From positions 374,501-438,500 of the forward strand of contig BLLK01000052.1 in assembly GCA_021927905.1 (NCBI GenBank): 64,000 nt of DNA. Direction: 5' to 3'. Positions 9,950-21,993 of this stretch are shown in pieces (positions within the stretch are counted from its first letter, which is position 1; each line of letters begins with the position of its first letter). The position numbers and the translations under genes are program-made. This DNA is from Chaetoceros tenuissimus. Its lineage: Eukaryota > Bacillariophyta > Thalassiosirophyceae > Chaetocerotales > Chaetocerotaceae. The notes below the pieces were generated by a model, which had not been told where the DNA came from, ran no database searches, and was given only the letters and a program-made list of their open reading frames with translations.

Positions 9950-11131
9950 TCAACACATGAAATCATCCAATCCCGACGCATTGTAAAGCAATACTGCCAT
10001 ACAACAATTGACAGATCCCATGACGAAGAACAAACTCATCTGTGTTCCGAACATGATATTCGAAGCAATAGTCGTCAAAACAACGGAAACAGCAGTAGCA
10101 TATCCCTTCAATACAGAATTTGCAAATTTCAAAACAGCCGCAACAATCAGACCGCCAACCGCACTATTCAAAGAACTACAAAATGCAGCAAAGTCATAAT
10201 TGTGAAAGAATCCATTTTGTGTAATTTCCTTGAAATCCTTGGTGAATGCGTATAGTCCCAAAACTACAAGCGAAACAATTGCAAGTTGCGCTTGCATGTA
10301 TGCAAGTCCATAATCTTCCTTGTTGAATGATGTATTCTTTCTGGCTGTCTTGATGACTTTTTCAGTGTAGACACTTGCAAATCCACTGGAGCATGCAATT
10401 CCTATAAAGATAGTATATGAAAATAAGAACATTAGCTAGTATAAAAACGAATGAGAGCAAACCATTCATCAGTACTTACCCAAAGTAGCAGCAATACCAA
10501 GACTCTTGTTACCACTATCCTTTTCATCCTTCTCAGTACCAGTCTTCATACTACAAAGCATAACACCCACAGTCAAAATGATCAAACTCATAAATTGCTT
10601 CTTCATCAATCTCTTTTTCAAAATAGTCCGAAAGAAAAGAGCCGTCGTCAACATTTTCATTTGGACCAAGACACTGAAAGTAGAAGGGTCGATGTTAGCC
10701 ATTGCAACATACTCCATACTCATTTGAAAACTATATGCTGTAGCTGGTACACATAGTAGTAGGGTATTTCTCCAATCATTCTTGATGTAGGCAATGACAC
10801 TGAATGGATTTCTTTCTTGAATGAGGACAATGTATCCCACGCTGAATAGTAATTTGAGTAATTCCACCATTGTGATTGCTGTACTTAATAGAAAGCCTCC
10901 GTGATCTTTCATGACTACTCTCATTAAAATATTTTTGAAAGAATTTTGGAATGCGAGGAGTGCGAGGACTTTGAATCCTGTAGATGTGATGGCGTTTCCT
11001 TTGGCTGGTTGTTCTTCATGGGCTGGCTTGGATTGACTGTTGATGAGGGGTTGCTGCTCTTCGACATCTTCTACTTTGATTGGCGAGGCGGCTGCTTTTG
11101 CAGCAGCTGTAGTTACATCTGTTACTGGCAT
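9950..11131 (-). CDS. Nucleotide-sugar transporter, SLC35A/UDP-galactose transporter-like, two exons (367 aa)
   Basis: Exons 11131-10480 and 10401-9950; the 78-bp intron starts GTAAGT and ends ATAG. The splice restores G-I-A-C-S-S-G-F-A-S-V-Y-T-E-K-V, the block typical of the SLC35A (UDP-Gal/CMP-sialate/UDP-GlcNAc) transporter family. After a soluble head of about 45 residues there are 8-10 hydrophobic helices, with family-like segments ALLAFQNSFKNILMR, MVELLKLLFS and VLVQMKMLTTALFF. Members exchange cytosolic nucleotide sugars for luminal nucleoside monophosphates across Golgi or ER membranes. The exact sugar cannot be predicted. It is next to a glycosyltransferase (8425-9646) and divergent from a sulfatase (11806), which suits a role in secretory glycan synthesis but does not prove a link. 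Confidence 0.88.
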
Positions 11132-11805
11132 GTTAATTAATGATCTAGTAGTGCTACTGAAGCTGCAATTCAGAATGAAAATGATAATATCACAAACTTC
11201 AACTGGAAATGAAGAAGAAAAACATGTGGGTGAAAGAAAAGAGCTTTGAATGAGAGTTGCCGTTTGTTACAAAATCTACGTACGTACTTCGATAAATTTC
11301 AGTCCCATCTCTGCGAAAAAAGCCTATTTGGACAGTTTGACACCGAGTTCTTTTTTATTAAATGAATGAACTATCATTCCAATCTATTTTGTTTTATTAA
11401 ATTCAAATGTTTCATCAGTTGATTTTATTTGAAATATGAAGCCTACTTTTTGAAATAGAAATATTATAAATACTTTAGAAAGTATAAACATGTGGAATAT
11501 GAAAAAGTAGAAAACAAAGGAATATTCATATGATACTCGTCAACTAACGGCCTCGACGCTGCTCATTTTTTCAAATCAGGTAATCAGAGATTTTTATGCA
11601 ATCAATCTTGTCGCAGTCGCATAAATTTAAATGGACGCGATTAAAGTAACAGTAGTCAGGCCGGCCTCAGTAGTATACAGCAATTAAAGTAACAGTAGTC
11701 AGTAGTACACAGTCAATGGAAACCCTCCTGTTACTACCTCTCATTTCTTGAATTAGAACAGAAGTTCTTGCACATAGATTAGTATAGAGAGTATTAGCCA
11801 ACAAC
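11132..11805. other. Divergent promoter region (674 bp) with a 20-bp direct repeat
   Basis: Lies between the transporter (-) and the sulfatase (+). The block attaaagtaacagtagtcag occurs twice, near 11640 and 11684, flanking a GGCCGGCC palindrome. The rest is AT-rich with no ORF of note. Confidence 0.5.
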
Positions 11806-14800
11806 ATGATTCGTTTCAGTAGATCCAACATGATTGTCAGGATATGTGTGTTGGAGATAATATTTTTGGTTTTATCTTCGGTGGCAATCGCAACTCATGC
11901 TGCGAATATCAACAGCAACAACAAGAATAAAAACAAAAAGAAGAACGGAAACAAGAACAAGAAGCGGCCCAATGTGATTGTGATCATGACAGATGAACAC
12001 AACTTTAGAACCATCAGCAGTTATAGAAATCATTTACTTTCCAAATATCCAAAGAAAAGTGTTGACGTCTGGGGCGACAACGTCTTTGTGGAAACTCCAA
12101 ACATTGATTCACTAGCAAATGATGGTGTAATGTTTACAAACTTTTATTCTCCTCTGCCTCAATGTACACCATCTAGAGCAAGCTTTTTGACTGGAATGTA
12201 TCCAGACGCTACAGGGGCATCGACTAATCATCAACCAATGAATGAAGATCAAACGACATGGGCAGAGATACTTCAACAGAATGGATATTATACAGGCTAT
12301 GTTGGAAAGTTTCATTTGGACGGTGAAACGATACCAGGCTTTGATGCACCAGAGGGAAGAAATTTTGGATTCAATCATACGAAATATCGATACAATAGAG
12401 GACATTGGAAATGCTTTGATGAATTAGACAATGGTGAAATTAAAGTTTATAGTGATTTCAAGCAATGCAAAAAAGATTTCAGTAAGCAGGATTTGAAAAA
12501 GCATTATAGTACAGACTTTTTATTTCAAAAGGGTATTGATTTTGTGGAACATGCTACAGAGCAAAGTGATCCTTTTGTTTTATTCTTATCCATTACGGAT
12601 CCTCATAGGTACGTAATAGTTTGCAGAAATATTTCTTTGCCACGAATCCTGTGATCACTCACATAATCTTTTCCGTCATCATATAGCCCAAACGAGGTAA
12701 GACCTCCATATGATAAAATGTACAAACATATGAAGGTCAGTGTACCGAATACAGCGATACGAAAAATTAAAAGAGATCCAGCAGCTCCTGCCTTCAATCA
12801 TGACAACAAAAACGCAAAATATGATGTTTATTTAGAACCAGATGAAATACATGCTTACATTCGAAATATTGACAAGAAATCCAAGTTTCCTATTGAGAAT
12901 CATGTACAAACATACTTTGGTATGGTGAAATTATTAGATGATAAACTTGGAGAATTCATTCAAAGGTTGAAGGATATGGATGTTTACAATAATTCCTACA
13001 TTATATTTTCTTCTGATCATGGCGATTTGCTAGCAGAGCATGGAAGGATTGATAAGAATTCACCTTACGAAGCCTCGGCGAAGATACCGTTTATAATCAA
13101 ATATCCAACTAACATCAATGGAGTAAAGCAAATTGACTCGGCTTACTCGCAAGTAGATTTTGCTCCAACGCTGCTTGGGCTTCTCGGGATATCATACAAT
13201 TCCATCGAATTTCAAGGGGCTGACGGAACTAATGAGATTTTGAATGAAAAGATTCAAGCTAGCACTGATCATGGAACGTTTGTTTTAAACTCTGATGGTT
13301 CTACCGAAAGGTTGCAAAGTACCAATACAGAGCATCAAGACAAGGTTATTTTCTCTTATACATCCTTTCGAAATGGTGACGATAACAAAGGATGGATTGC
13401 AGCTATGAAAGACGGATACAAATACATCGTCTCTAATGGCGAACCTGTGCTTTTTGATCTCTCTTTAGATCCCGATGAATTGCAAAATTTCATTACATCT
13501 CCAAGTCACAAAATTATATTGAGGCAACTTCAGCAAGCTTTAAAAGATTATTTACTTGAAGATGAATCCAATTTTTCCATAACAGCCTACTTGGACCCAC
13601 CATCTTGTAGTAATACAATGGATGTCTTTCCAATCTACAGTAATGGAGACAAGAATTTCATTTCTTGTGATGATTTAGATGGAATGAATGATTCTCGATG
13701 CAACAGAGAGAAGGTTCGCGCTAATTGTCCTACAGCATGCGACGTAAATTGTGCTGATTCCACTGGAGAAGTATATCATAAAAGAACAATATTGAAATGT
13801 GGAGATTTATCTTCGTACTGTGATGATGATAAAATTAGGTATGTGAACTTCCTCTTTATTGACATTCGTTTCCTCTATGAAGAACTTCTCTCACATTTGC
13901 TTTAGATCATTCTGTCCAAAAACATGTCAAGCAACCGGAGAAGTTGATGGAAATTTAATCCATGAAAGCAAACCCACAGACATCCATACAGAAAAACCTT
14001 CTTTTATACCAACTGAGACAAGAACTGAATTGCCGAGTGGTAAACCTTCAGCAATCCCGTCTCAGAAACCTTCTGTTCAGCCATCAAAGACTGCTACACT
14101 AGAACCTTCTTCCATTCCAAGTGTCAAAGACAGCAACTATCCTACTAGAATTCGATCGGAAAATCCCAGTGCAGGAAAAACCTTCAATCCCTCAAGCGCG
14201 ATGACGTCATTACCAAGTATGGCCCCTTCGTCAAACAAGCCATCAATGCTCCCTTCGAAATCAGCAACAGGAGAGCCTTCCTCGAGTCCAAGTGTGGAAA
14301 ACAGTAACTTGCCTTCTTCTAAACCTACAACAGTAAAGTCTTCCAATCCTTCAATGTTACCCACAAACTATCCAAGTCTTGAAAAGAGTACTGGCCCAAC
14401 TCATTTGCCTTCAGTAATTCAATCGAATAAGCCGTCATTCAAGCCAAGTGGAGTTAAATCTTCGAAGCCATCAGAACTGTTGTCTAACAAACCAAGCTCT
14501 TTGCCGTCAAATGAGCCATCTGATCTTAAATCCTCTGTGCCTACAGGAAATCCAACCACCTTATCATCTTCTTTGCCGTCAAATAAAGCAAGTTTTCTTC
14601 CAAGTATCAAGCCTTCGCCTCTGCCGTCTATGATTAGGTCTAGCAAACCTTCGTTGCAACCTTCAAGCATACCAACTGTTCGCAAATCTGAAGAGCCTTC
14701 GTTGCTTCCTTCAAGCATGCCAACTGTTCGCAAATCTGAAGAGCCTTCGTTGCAACCTTCAAGCATGCCAACTGTTCGCAAATCTGAAGAGCCTTCGTTG

Positions 14801-15463
14801 CTTCCTTCAAGCAAGCCAACTGTTCGCAAATCTGAAGAGCCAACAGTGAATTCATCTTTTCATCCTTCATCAGTTTCAACAGAACATCCATTTCATCTGC
14901 CATCAATGCAACCCACAACAGCTATGAGCACTGAGCCTTCATTTATGCCAACGTTGAAATCGTCACAGGAACCAAGCCAAAAAGGATCAAATAGTCCATC
15001 ACAACTTGCAACTACAACTCCTTCCAATGAAAAATCAAGTCCTCCATCAGAACCAAAAACTACTTCTGATCCTGACGTAGTCGATATTACATCTGTTCAT
15101 AGAGTCTGCAAAGATGATTCTAAATTCAAATTTTGGAATAAAGAAATCAATAAGAGAGTCAATTGCGGATACATCATGTATCATCGTCCAATAGACGCTA
15201 AAATCCAACGAGAGAAATTTTGCCTCCCAAACAGTAAGATCTTTCAAAGATGTAAATGGTCCTGTGGAAGATGTGACAATAGCATACATGATGATCCAAC
15301 CTTCAGATTTCGTCAAGGAAAACATGACAAGTTTGCAAAATGTAAATTCATCACTGCCAATTCGAAAGAACGAAAGAATCGACAAAAGAATCTCTGTCAA
15401 AAGAGTCATGATGGTATAGACGTCAAAGATGCATGTGCTTTATCTTGTGGTAATTTTTGGTAA
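11806..15463 (+). CDS. Secreted sulfatase with Ser/Pro linker and ShKT-like cysteine modules, three exons (1170 aa)
   Basis: Exons 11806-12608, 12687-13838 and 13906-15463; introns of 78 and 67 bp. A signal peptide (to about residue 35) precedes a full sulfatase domain: metal-binding MTDEHN (D63), the formylglycine motif CTPSR (C120-R124) followed by ASFLTGMYP, GYVGKFHLDG, and SSDHGDLLAEHG (378-389). Such enzymes hydrolyse sulfate esters after Cys is converted to formylglycine. The DEHN form resembles bacterial choline- and polysaccharide-type sulfatases. After the catalytic domain come two short cysteine modules (CPTACDVNC and SFCPKTC, the second formed by splicing), a Ser/Pro linker of about 350 residues with a 48-bp repeat, and two C-terminal cysteine modules (KWSCGRC, ALSCGNFW). 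The linker and cysteine modules suggest anchoring in the cell wall or mucilage. Confidence 0.9.
14660..14851 (+). repeat. 48-bp coding tandem repeat, four copies
   Basis: Units begin at 14660, 14708, 14756 and 14804, each encoding a 16-residue PSSMPTVRKSEEPSLL-type block inside the sulfatase linker. Copies differ by a few bases, so the expansion looks recent. The length should be polymorphic. Confidence 0.85.
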
Positions 15464-17607
15464 ATGTATAATTTGAAAGTTTATTTCAGTTCTATTGTCT
15501 AGAAATGCAGTATAGCTTTTGTACAACTCGAAAACAAGAAACCTTTGCCGGTATTTTTCGAAAAGGGGAAATAAAATAAGACACTCTATTTCATGAGAAA
15601 GACACTCTTAGTTTCTATTTTTCAAAAAGACAATCTAATTTATGAAAAGAAAAAGGGTGTTCCATAAGTACGAGAAGATCAGAGAAGATCAGAGAGAGCC
15701 ATCACAGAGAGAGCCATCACAGAGAACACACACAGAGAAAAGGATAGACGACGTGTTGAAGTAGTGAAAGCACAATGTTGTTTGGTGGCATGTCTAAACT
15801 GAAGTGATGCCGCTACACTCTAGTGTTCACTAATATACTTGATCTACTCAAATCCTTGCAAGGAATGTGATCTATCTCTTCTTGCTGTTGTTTGTACTTC
15901 TAGCTACAAAAAGTAGCTGTCTAGGAAAAAAGATACGGAGGAGGAACGAGCTTCTCAGGCTTCTTATCGTTTGTAGCATATCAGCATGACCAAATAACAA
16001 GCTAAGATACATATTAAAGAGATTTTCTATTTCTTTATATCTCGTGCTGTTGTTAGTCAAAGAAGTGATTGTTCGTGTGTTTCCTCTACTACTTTTAGCC
16101 GTACGACAGTAGTACTACCACTATTCTTAGGTTGCACGGAATTGATGATAGAAATACAGGTTAGCTCTGCTTGACTTCTAGTACTACTTTATTCTAAATA
16201 AGAATTAGATGACATTAGCTCCTCAGTACTTGGTTGACTATAGTCGAGGATTGAGATCCAAGCAGGTATCTAAAACTTTCTAAATGAGCAAGAAGGAACG
16301 AGAACTCTATTAGCTAGCACTTATGCGAGGAGAAGGATCCACTGTTAAAAAAGTATGAAGTGCAGGTTAGACCCTATTATGAATTATATAATCGCTATGG
16401 AGAGCGAGCAAGACACAACTACAACTATGCAAAGAAGGAGGCTAATGCCTACAGTTACGAATGACCTCTTGCGGAAAGAAGAATAATGGCAGAACCCACA
16501 CCGTTTTCCTCGTGTTGTCTAATCATCTAAGAGAGACTATCCCAATTTCTTTAGAATGTAAGTTAATTTACTTTCTATGACTCTATAATATTTCACTTCT
16601 ATTCAAAGCTTCTAATCTTGCTCCATATTATGCTAGGTGACGTTTGAAGATAGGAAGATTACTACATCATGCTTTTGCTTTTTCTTCATTAATTTCAACA
16701 AATCACGAGTTATAAATTATCTTTATTAGGGTTTGTTACGTTTGCGTCATCAGCAAGAAAACCTGTAGAGTTTGCTTTGCAGAGCACAATGAGTAAGGCT
16801 TGATACTTCAACAAAACAAAGCTGCTTCGGCGAAAAGAAGCAGAGAATGAAGAAATACTTGTTTTCCTTGCAGCAGTTTCTCTATCTCTCAGTGCCTGCG
16901 AGAGACTTGAGAGATGTAATTCAAGCAAATCTCCAAATCTCTGTTTATCGTAAGTTGATTGTTATTCTTTGATGATTTCATGAGATTTATCTTATGTTGA
17001 CATATTCTAAACTTCTTGTAAACTTGTATTGGTGTTCTTTGAAAAGAAGGACTTGTTCTGTGTAGTCAATTCAGTTCAGAGAAGAGTTTACACAAAGGTT
17101 GAGATATTGTACGGAACCAGAAGCCGAATTTACAGAATATTCAAAAATGAAACAAGTTCCGGAAGTAGCAGCTAGTACCATTTCTTCACTACTCTTCAAA
17201 TGTCTACCCTTACACTTGAAATGTCTTCTTTAATTCTCAATTGAATAGGAATATTGAATAGGAATATTGAACCAGAAGCGGTGAAAAAGTCTACCCTTAC
17301 TCTAGAGGAATATGGATCTCCTAACAAAATGAATAGCATCTATGGAAGCTGCAACGATTTGCAAGCAATGAGTAAATCCGATGCGACATGCCCCTTGGAC
17401 TGCCTGTTTTATAACGGCAAATCGACCAAAAATATGTTCAAAAATTTCATGAGTCGCTAAAATTGTCCCAAATGACCGGCCATGAGAGAAGCCAAGTGAG
17501 AAGCCAGAGGGCATCTCTTCAATGTCTTCTTTTTTCAGTCGGAAAACAAACCTAAAATTTGATGCTTCCTTTCATGTTGTTCTCTCATAAATCGCAAACT
17601 TGCATTT
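15464..17607. other. Intergenic, 2.1 kb, no supported gene
   Basis: AT-rich spacer. Simple duplications occur near 15675-15730 (gatcagagaa and gagagccatcaca each twice). Frames of 60-72 codons at 15872-16060 (-), 16710-16928 (-) and 17254-17460 (+) lack start context, domains or signal peptides. I see no RNA gene. Confidence 0.5.
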
Positions 17608-20600
17608 ATGAACATGATTTTAAAAAAGAGCTTATTCAGTTTTCTTGTCTTTTTTGCATCCGGAGGGGATGCATTGAAGATTTCTCCTATGGTAGACGGA
17701 GAAGCAGAAACTCCTTTTTTTTCATTGAAAGATGCAAGAATTGAAAAGGATGATTTGTTTCGGGATGCTTTTGGTTTGGGTGATGGAATAGTAAGTATAT
17801 AAAGATAATAAGTCTATTTCATTTTAATGTTGACGAGAATCTAATAATTAAAATACTTTCTTGCAGGGAAAGAAGGGAAAGTATCCAAATTCTTCTCGTA
17901 TTCTATCCTCTATCGGTGATGTTAACATTACACATCACCCAAATGATATTGGTGATCCTCTATTCCATGTGGTTGATTCTCTTGAAGGTGGCGATGGTCT
18001 AGTTACAAACCAATTTGATTTTGGTTTGGGTCGTCGCACGGCTATTAGTAGTACGGCTGACGTTCTCGCTGCAAGTGCTGTGCTTTTTGATGAAGTATCT
18101 GAGAAATTCAAGTATCTAGTCAAGGTAGTCAAAGTAGATCCCTTTGGAAAGCTTGAATTGCCTACTATTGTTAATTTCAAAGAAGTTGGTGATGGTTCTT
18201 TGTTTGAAAGCGACGCCTCGTCTGAGATTGCATTAAGTGGTGATGGAGGTACTCTTGTGATTGCGACTACCAAGGCTACCCGTGCAGGTCAGCCTACTCA
18301 AGATAGTATCGTTGAAGTTTTCAAATGGGATGAGGTTAGCGAGTCTTGGCCGTCTACTCCCAATACTACTCCTTATAGTGGTGATGCTGGAGGTGGAGGG
18401 TATTATTTTGGCGGTTTGCAGGTATCCTTGAACGACGATGGTAGTAAACTTCTCTTGGGACTCCCTTATGTGGATGTCACAAAGGATACAACAACCTACT
18501 CCAAGGCTGGCAATGTTTATCTCTATGAGCTATCTACTTCTACTTATAATAAAGTCTTTGATTTGGAACAAGACGGAAGTAATTCTTCAATCTTCAAAGA
18601 TGAAGGATATATTGGTAGAAGCGTTGCCCACTCATCCAAATCTACAAAATTTGCGTTTAGTTCCCCAGGTAGTAACAAGGTTTATTGGTACGACAACACT
18701 GATGCTCCTAGTCTTATGTTTTTCACAGGAGGTCAGAGTGACAGTGATGTAGGATCGAGTCTTGCAATCAATGAAGATGGAACTATTGTTGCCTATGGTG
18801 CTAGAAACCATGATGATGGAAATGCCTTTGATAAGGGTATTGTCACTGTTCAACAAATGAAAGGGTCTTCTTGGGAGCAACTTGGCAGTGTGCTTATGGG
18901 CGAGCGTGGAGAAGGCAGTGACTCTGGAAACTACTATGTTGGTGATCAATTCGGTACCAGTATCGCTCTAAGTGAGAAGAATTCTTACAACTCCAATAAT
19001 TCGAGTAACATGATCAGAGTTTTGGTTGGCTCTCCTAAAAGTGATGCAACTGGTTTGGGAGATTACGACTACTACCATGGCCATGTGGAACTGTATGAAA
19101 TTGACTACATTACAGCTAACCCTTCCACTCCATGGGAGCAAGTTGCATATGATGTAGATGGATCTTCTGCAGGAGCAAAGGCGGGTACAAGTGTTGCTAT
19201 GAGTGCTAAAGGCGACAAAGTGATTGTTGGGGCCCCTGGATACTTAGCCTCTTCAGTAAATGGTTTTTACGAGGGAATTGTGAAAGTCTATAAACAGGAC
19301 GAATACAGTGCAGTTCCAAGTTCTATTCCTTCATCTACTCCATCTGTTTCTTTGGTTCCGTCATCAGCACCTTCTACTACACAACAGCCTTCCATCTCAC
19401 CAAGTTTGAGCTTGAGCCCGTCCTCAGCTCCTTCGGCAATCCCTTCCATAGCACCTAGCTTCACGTCTGCACCGTCAGAGTCTCCAAGTGTTTCTGCAGT
19501 TCCATCTTTGGAACCAACCGTGACGAGCGCTCCAAGCAAGTCTGTAGCATCTTCAAGTGCACCTAGTGTATCTGAGCAGCCTTCTTTGAGTCCATCTAGC
19601 TTGCCTTCATCGGTACCTAGTTTATCGTTATTCCCTTCAGCAATGCCTTCCTCTGAATCTGAGAAGGAGTTTAATATTGTTTCTCACTTCAAAAATTTTG
19701 TCGTTAATACTTCAAATACTTGGTGCCTCACTGCTTTTGAAAAGAGACATGGTTCAAAGCTTCATGTACGACCATGTCGCACTTATATTTCAAGAAATGA
19801 TAATCTTCAGCTTTGGAAGCTGACTCCCTCTGGTCAACTAACCCTAGCAGGAATGGCTGAAGGGGAGTTTTGTGTGAAATCCATTTTCAGACAGCTAACT
19901 CTAGATAGTTGTGGTGATGGATCAGATCCTTTCGTGAGCAATTTTGACTTCTTCGATGGAAGTTTGATTCAAACTAAGGGTCTCAAGATATGGAAGGTTG
20001 GTTTTGACCCAGACAGTAGATTTGAACGCTTGCGCTTGTACAGAGAAGGTACTTTGAATGAAGTTCTTGACAAGTGGGAAATCACAAGTTGTTGGAAAAT
20101 GAGTTGGGAACAACTTGGTCTTACCTTTCAAGACGATGAAGCTGGTGATTATTCTGGATATTCTGTATCTCTCGCTTCAGATGGCAAAACTTTAGCGTTT
20201 GGTGCCCCGAAAGACCCATATGTCGATGCTACTGATAATGGTAAAGTACGCTTGTATAAGTGGAATGGACTTACTTGGGAGCAGCATGGTGATGTAATCA
20301 TTGGACCAAATCTTGGTGATAAATTTGGTTATTCAGTGTCCCTTTCTGCAGACGGTAACACAGTTGCAGTAGGTGATCATTACAAGACAGGTACATTTCT
20401 TGAAATAACGTCCGTCCGTGTATATCGCTATTCCACAGCCACAGAAATTTGGGAACCAAAAGGCTCAAAAATAGATGGTACTGAAAATGGTGATAAAACT
20501 GGTTGGTGTGTATCTTTGACTTCTGATGGAAATGCGGTTGCAATTGGTGCACCGTATTACACTTCAAGTGCAAAAGGAAGTGTTCGCATCTTTTACTTTT

Positions 20601-21993
20601 CAGACGGTGGGTTGGGTGCAACGTGGTGGACAAATTGTTGGGAATGGCCATTGGGATAGTTCTGGACGTTCTATATCTCTAACCAATGATGGAAAAATTG
20701 TAGCTATAGCATCGACACACGATGATGCTTCACTCGGAGAAAATGCTGGTAGTGTTTCTGTTCATCGCTTTAATGATTCCACGCAAATATGGGATCTACT
20801 TGGATCGAAGTTGGAGGGAAAAGCTGAGAAAGATTACTTTGGGCATTCAATTTCTTTAGCTGCATATGATGGAAAGACTCTTGCAGTTGGCGCCTATTTA
20901 ACTGATGATAATGGAGTAGATTCAGGCTCGGTTTATGTTTACCGTCTTTCTGCTGAATAAGAATGGTTACTCGAGTCAACTATTTATGGCGATGCTTCTG
21001 GAGATCAGCTTGGTATTTCAGTATCTCTCGATTCTAAGGGAACCACTTTGGCCATTGGAGCTCCTCAAAATGATTACAATGGAAGCAATTCAGGTCTTGT
21101 TCGTATCTATCGTTATTCCGACAGCTTCTCGTCTTGGTTGAGATCCGGGCCAAGTATTTTTGGAAATTTTGCCAATGACAAGTCTGGACAGTCAATTTCT
21201 TTAGCATCGGACGGTCAAACTGTAGCAATAGGTGGAATTAACAGTATCAGTGGAGGTCATGTTCGTGTGTTTGAAATCGGGAATGCCTGTGAGTCAACAA
21301 ATGCACCTTCGGCTATGGTAAGTAACGTATTTTGGTATTCCTTGTTCAAAACCTTTTACGCAAAACCTCATCATTTCCATAAAAGCCAAGTAAGTCTCCA
21401 ACCCTTTTACCAACATTGAGTCTATCCCCGTCGGAGACTCCTTCTAGTAGTGTTTCCCCTTCATCAATACCATCTATCAGCGCTTTCCCTTCATCAACAC
21501 CAAGCTTATCATCCTCCCCTTCCTTGAGTCCATCAGCATGGATCGATACAATTACTGTAAGTTGTGAAAAAGGTTAACACATTGAATGTTCAAAATGCAT
21601 TCATTTCTAAATGATCTTTATTTTTAGCCTAGAAGCTTTGATGGCGTACATCTGACTGGATATGATCCGAACGCATGTATTGACTATGATGCCTACAAGG
21701 ACTTGTATATGGAACCATGCGATTTTGGGGTTGACCAACAGTTTCAATTAAATGCTGACGGAACAATTGGTTGGGGTAACACAGGTTTCTGCTTATGGGC
21801 TGATGGTGGCGAGTGGCCAAAGCTTGTTGCATGCGATACTTCCGATGAGTATCAAGTATGGTCATTCAATGATGGACAGTTCAGAACTGGAAATGGTACA
21901 AAATGTCTAACCAAATTAGCTGATAATCATGCGCAAAGTACCCGTGTAGTAGTGGATGACTGTGCGGTTGTTACCAGTACTTGGTATGATTGA
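17608..21993 (+). CDS. Secreted beta-propeller/lectin protein, paralogue of the left-edge gene; disrupted twice (about 1390 aa)
   Basis: Exons 17608-17790, 17867-21317, 21386-21556 and 21628-21993, with introns of 76, 68 and 71 bp (GTAAGT donors). Order of parts: signal peptide (LFSFLVFFASGGDA); first propeller with LSGDGGTLVIAT, VSLNDDGSKLLLG and SSLAINEDGTIV; a Ser/Pro linker (PSSIPSSTPSVS); a beta-trefoil lectin-like domain (TWCLTAFEKRHG, NLQLWKL); a second propeller with at least five blades (SWEQLGLTF, SGYSVSLASDGKTLAFGAP and kin); a second Ser/Pro linker; and a C-terminal beta-trefoil (DEYQVWSF, GTKCLTKL). In this assembly exon 2 carries an apparent one-base frameshift near 20610 and an in-frame stop at 20958-20960, with homology continuing on both sides. 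Either it is a decaying gene or the sequence has errors. Probable surface glycan-binding protein. Confidence 0.78.

Noticed and set aside
14199-14210. TGACGTCA inside the sulfatase coding region
   Set aside because: It lies within coding sequence, where a chance match is as likely as a regulatory one.
19288-19539. Minus-strand frame rich in DG/EG in the propeller/lectin gene
   Set aside because: Antisense shadow of the Ser/Pro linker. The same applies to 14137-14364, 14419-14829 and 7426-7752.
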